DNA from: Neocallimastix lanati (nom. inval.)
Taxonomy: Eukaryota > Neocallimastigomycota > Neocallimastigomycetes > Neocallimastigales > Neocallimastigaceae
DNA length: 64,000 bases
Reading direction: 5' to 3'
NCBI GenBank assembly: GCA_016946835.1
Contig: JACVTC010000003.1
Coordinates: 883,501-947,500, forward strand
Shown here: positions 61,881-64,000 of the stretch, piece by piece
How positions within the stretch are numbered: the first letter of the stretch is position 1
Layout: every line of letters starts with the position of its first letter
Notes under the pieces: model-generated
Databases searched by the model: none
Seen by the model: the letters and a program-made list of their open reading frames with translations, nothing else
What the model was told of the DNA's origin: nothing
Made by a program: the position numbers and the translations under genes

Positions 61881-62322
61881 GAGAAAATAGGATATAAAAG
61901 ATATAATTACAACCATAAACATAAAGAATTTCATTGAGATCAAAAATAAATTATAATATTGTAAAGGAAGGATTTAAATTATTTCAAATTTTATATATAA
62001 TATATCTTTTTATGAAAATTTATATATATATATATATAATAAATTTAAATATGAATAAAATTTATATATTAATGTTTATTTAAGATACATTCATATAATA
62101 AAGAAATTACATGAAATTTTTATATTAATATTATAAAACTGAATTATGGTTTTATTCAAGTTCTGAAGGGCCTTTATCTTTTCTCATTTATCTAATATTT
62201 CTCCATGTATTTTATTATTATATTATTATATTATTTTTATCTTATTGTTCTGATGGTCTTCACAATGGTACATAAATAAATATTTTAATTTTTAATTTTA
62301 TATATATTAATTTTATATATAG

Positions 62323-62355
<33 letters not shown>

Positions 62356-64000
62356 TTTTTTTTGATTTTTCTTTTAATTATAATAAAATCAAAAATAGAA
62401 AATCGATTAATCGTTTATTTTAAAATTATTTATAATTTTTTATTATTATTATTTTTTTTTTTTTTTTAAATTTTTAAAAAATTTTTTTAAAGAAAATTTA
62501 ATTAAAAATTAATCAATAATACAATAATAATCAATAATACATTCTACTATTTGAGTAATATATTAAACCCCTCATTTTTTTTTTTTTTTTTTTATTTATT
62601 TATTTATTTATTTATATTGAGGAAATGGACGACAATAAAAAAAATTTTTTAAGTAACATATAATGTAAAAGAATATATCTTCACCTTTATAAAAATAAAT
62701 ATATTATTATTGAATATAAAATTTATATCCATTACCTTATTTATTGTAATAATTATTACATAAAAATAATAAATACATTTTTTATTTTAAAATATATATG
62801 TGTATATATTTTTTATAAAATTAGTATTAATATAGTATGAAATACTTTTTAAATTATGTTCAACTTTAGTACTATAATATTAAATTAAATTAAATAAAAA
62901 ATAGAAAAATAAAACTGTGGAAAAAAAAAAAGAAAGTTCAATAATAATCAACAAATCTCTATATAAAATGCCAATGGCAACTAATAATCAACGAATTAGT
63001 GTTAAGAAGTCAGTTTAATATTATTTATATTATTATTATTCCATATTTTAATTTTTAAATAATATAAATGATTAATTAAAAATTATTCATATTTAAATTT
63101 GAATTATTTAATATATAATGTTTTATTATGCAATATATATAGTAATATTAGTTTAATATTTTATAATATATAAAATTTAATTAAATTATTTTATAAATTT
63201 TATATATATTTATTATATATATGTAATTTTTTTTTAATGACAAGATAATTTTTTTTTTATTTAGATTATTTATTTTATTTTATTTTATTTTATTTTTTTT
63301 TTTATTTTTTCAATAAAAGAAATATAATAGTCTACACATTTAAATCATATTTTATCCTTTTAATTTATAAATAGAACTATTTTTATTTATTTATTTATTT
63401 ATTATTATTATTATTATTGTTTTTTTTTTTTTTTAATAAAAATAAAAACTATTTATAATTAAATTTATTTAAATTAATTTTAGATTAAATTTTCTTTTTT
63501 TTATTTTTTTTTGCAATTAATTAATTTTTATATATATTTTACAATTGTTATCACATTTTAATTATTTAATTTTAAAAAGGTATATCCTACAATTATTCTT
63601 TATATTTTTTTTATATAGTAGTATAGTTAAAAATTTAATAAATTAGTAAATCTTTGCTTGAATTTCAATTAAACTTTTTAAATTATATAAAAAAAATATT
63701 AGTATAATTAAAAAAAGGTTTAAAAATCTAGTTATTTGAAGTTTTTTAAATAATGGTTAAAATTTAGATTATTATTTATTTCAAAAAAAAAAAAAAAAAA
63801 AAAAAATAAAGAATCATCAATTTTTTTATTTATTGATTCATTATATAATCAATGATAAACAGTTATTTTTATATACTATATACGATAAAATATTGATTTA
63901 TATTCAAATTTATTAAAAAGTATAAAATCAAAATCAATCAAATTGTAATTAAGAAATTATATATATATATATTTTTTTATAAAGTAAAAAAAAAATACTA
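61881..64000. other. AT-rich right end of the window
   Basis: Poly(T)/poly(A), TTTA and ATT tracts. A short plus open frame at 62968-63018 (MPMATNNQRISVKKSV) sits after a more mixed stretch and could be a first exon (a GTTAAG or GTCAGT donor is nearby), but no second exon is found before the window ends. No gene is claimed. Confidence 0.4.

Noticed and set aside
62968..63018. Short ORF MPMATNNQRISVKKSV as a gene or first exon
   Set aside because: Only 16 codons and no convincing second exon before the window ends; left as a note.

Overview
The window is extremely AT-rich eukaryotic DNA with long homopolymer tracts and AT microsatellites. The genes look fungal: short GT...AG introns with TAG or CAG acceptors, an HSF-domain/receiver (Skn7/Prr1-type) regulator, an exon-per-repeat LRR gene, ankyrin-repeat relics, a decayed Ty1/copia element, and a bacterial-type PLP lyase. 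This fits an anaerobic gut fungus (Neocallimastigomycota) best. That is inferred from composition and gene content; no rRNA or other marker gene is present.

Layout. 0.6-2.4 kb: a 14-TM MFS transporter (minus). 2.4-14 kb: AT-rich DNA with two GC-richer relics (6.9-7.1 and 9.1-9.3 kb), a tandem segmental duplication (7.4-8.1 kb), an ankyrin pseudogene (10.4-11.3 kb, minus) and a decayed paralogue of the window's own Skn7-like gene (11.8-12.7 kb, minus). 14.1-18.46 kb: a copia retrotransposon relic with gag, protease and integrase, no recognisable RT/RNase H, and a 3' LTR. 21.9-23.3 kb: an intact tryptophanase/tyrosine phenol-lyase family gene (plus). 24-24.7 kb: retroposon debris ending in AATAAA and a 37-nt A run. 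25-32.9 kb: AT-rich DNA with two tRNA-like relics, a MITE-like copy and minisatellites. 32.9-36.8 kb: the six-exon Skn7-like gene (minus). 36.8-44.3 kb: AT-rich DNA with repeat debris at 41.8-43.4 kb. 44.37-48.19 kb: a ten-exon coiled-coil/LRR gene (minus). 48.8-51.0 kb: a disordered-protein gene (minus). 55.2-58.3 kb: a broken open reading block of markedly higher GC, not recognised and possibly of viral origin. 59.5-61.9 kb: a second ankyrin pseudogene (plus).

The live genes show no operon logic. They are separate fungal genes: transport, amino-acid lyase, stress/osmosensing regulator, LRR scaffold and a disordered protein. Between them lies a graveyard of decayed genes and mobile elements. 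The exon joins given for the Skn7-like and LRR genes were derived by hand; each keeps frame across every junction and its total length is divisible by three. The most interesting locus is 55.2-58.3 kb: one long foreign-looking coding region cut by at least four frame changes and a stop, carrying three Cys motifs that resemble papain/OTU-type protease nucleophile sites.
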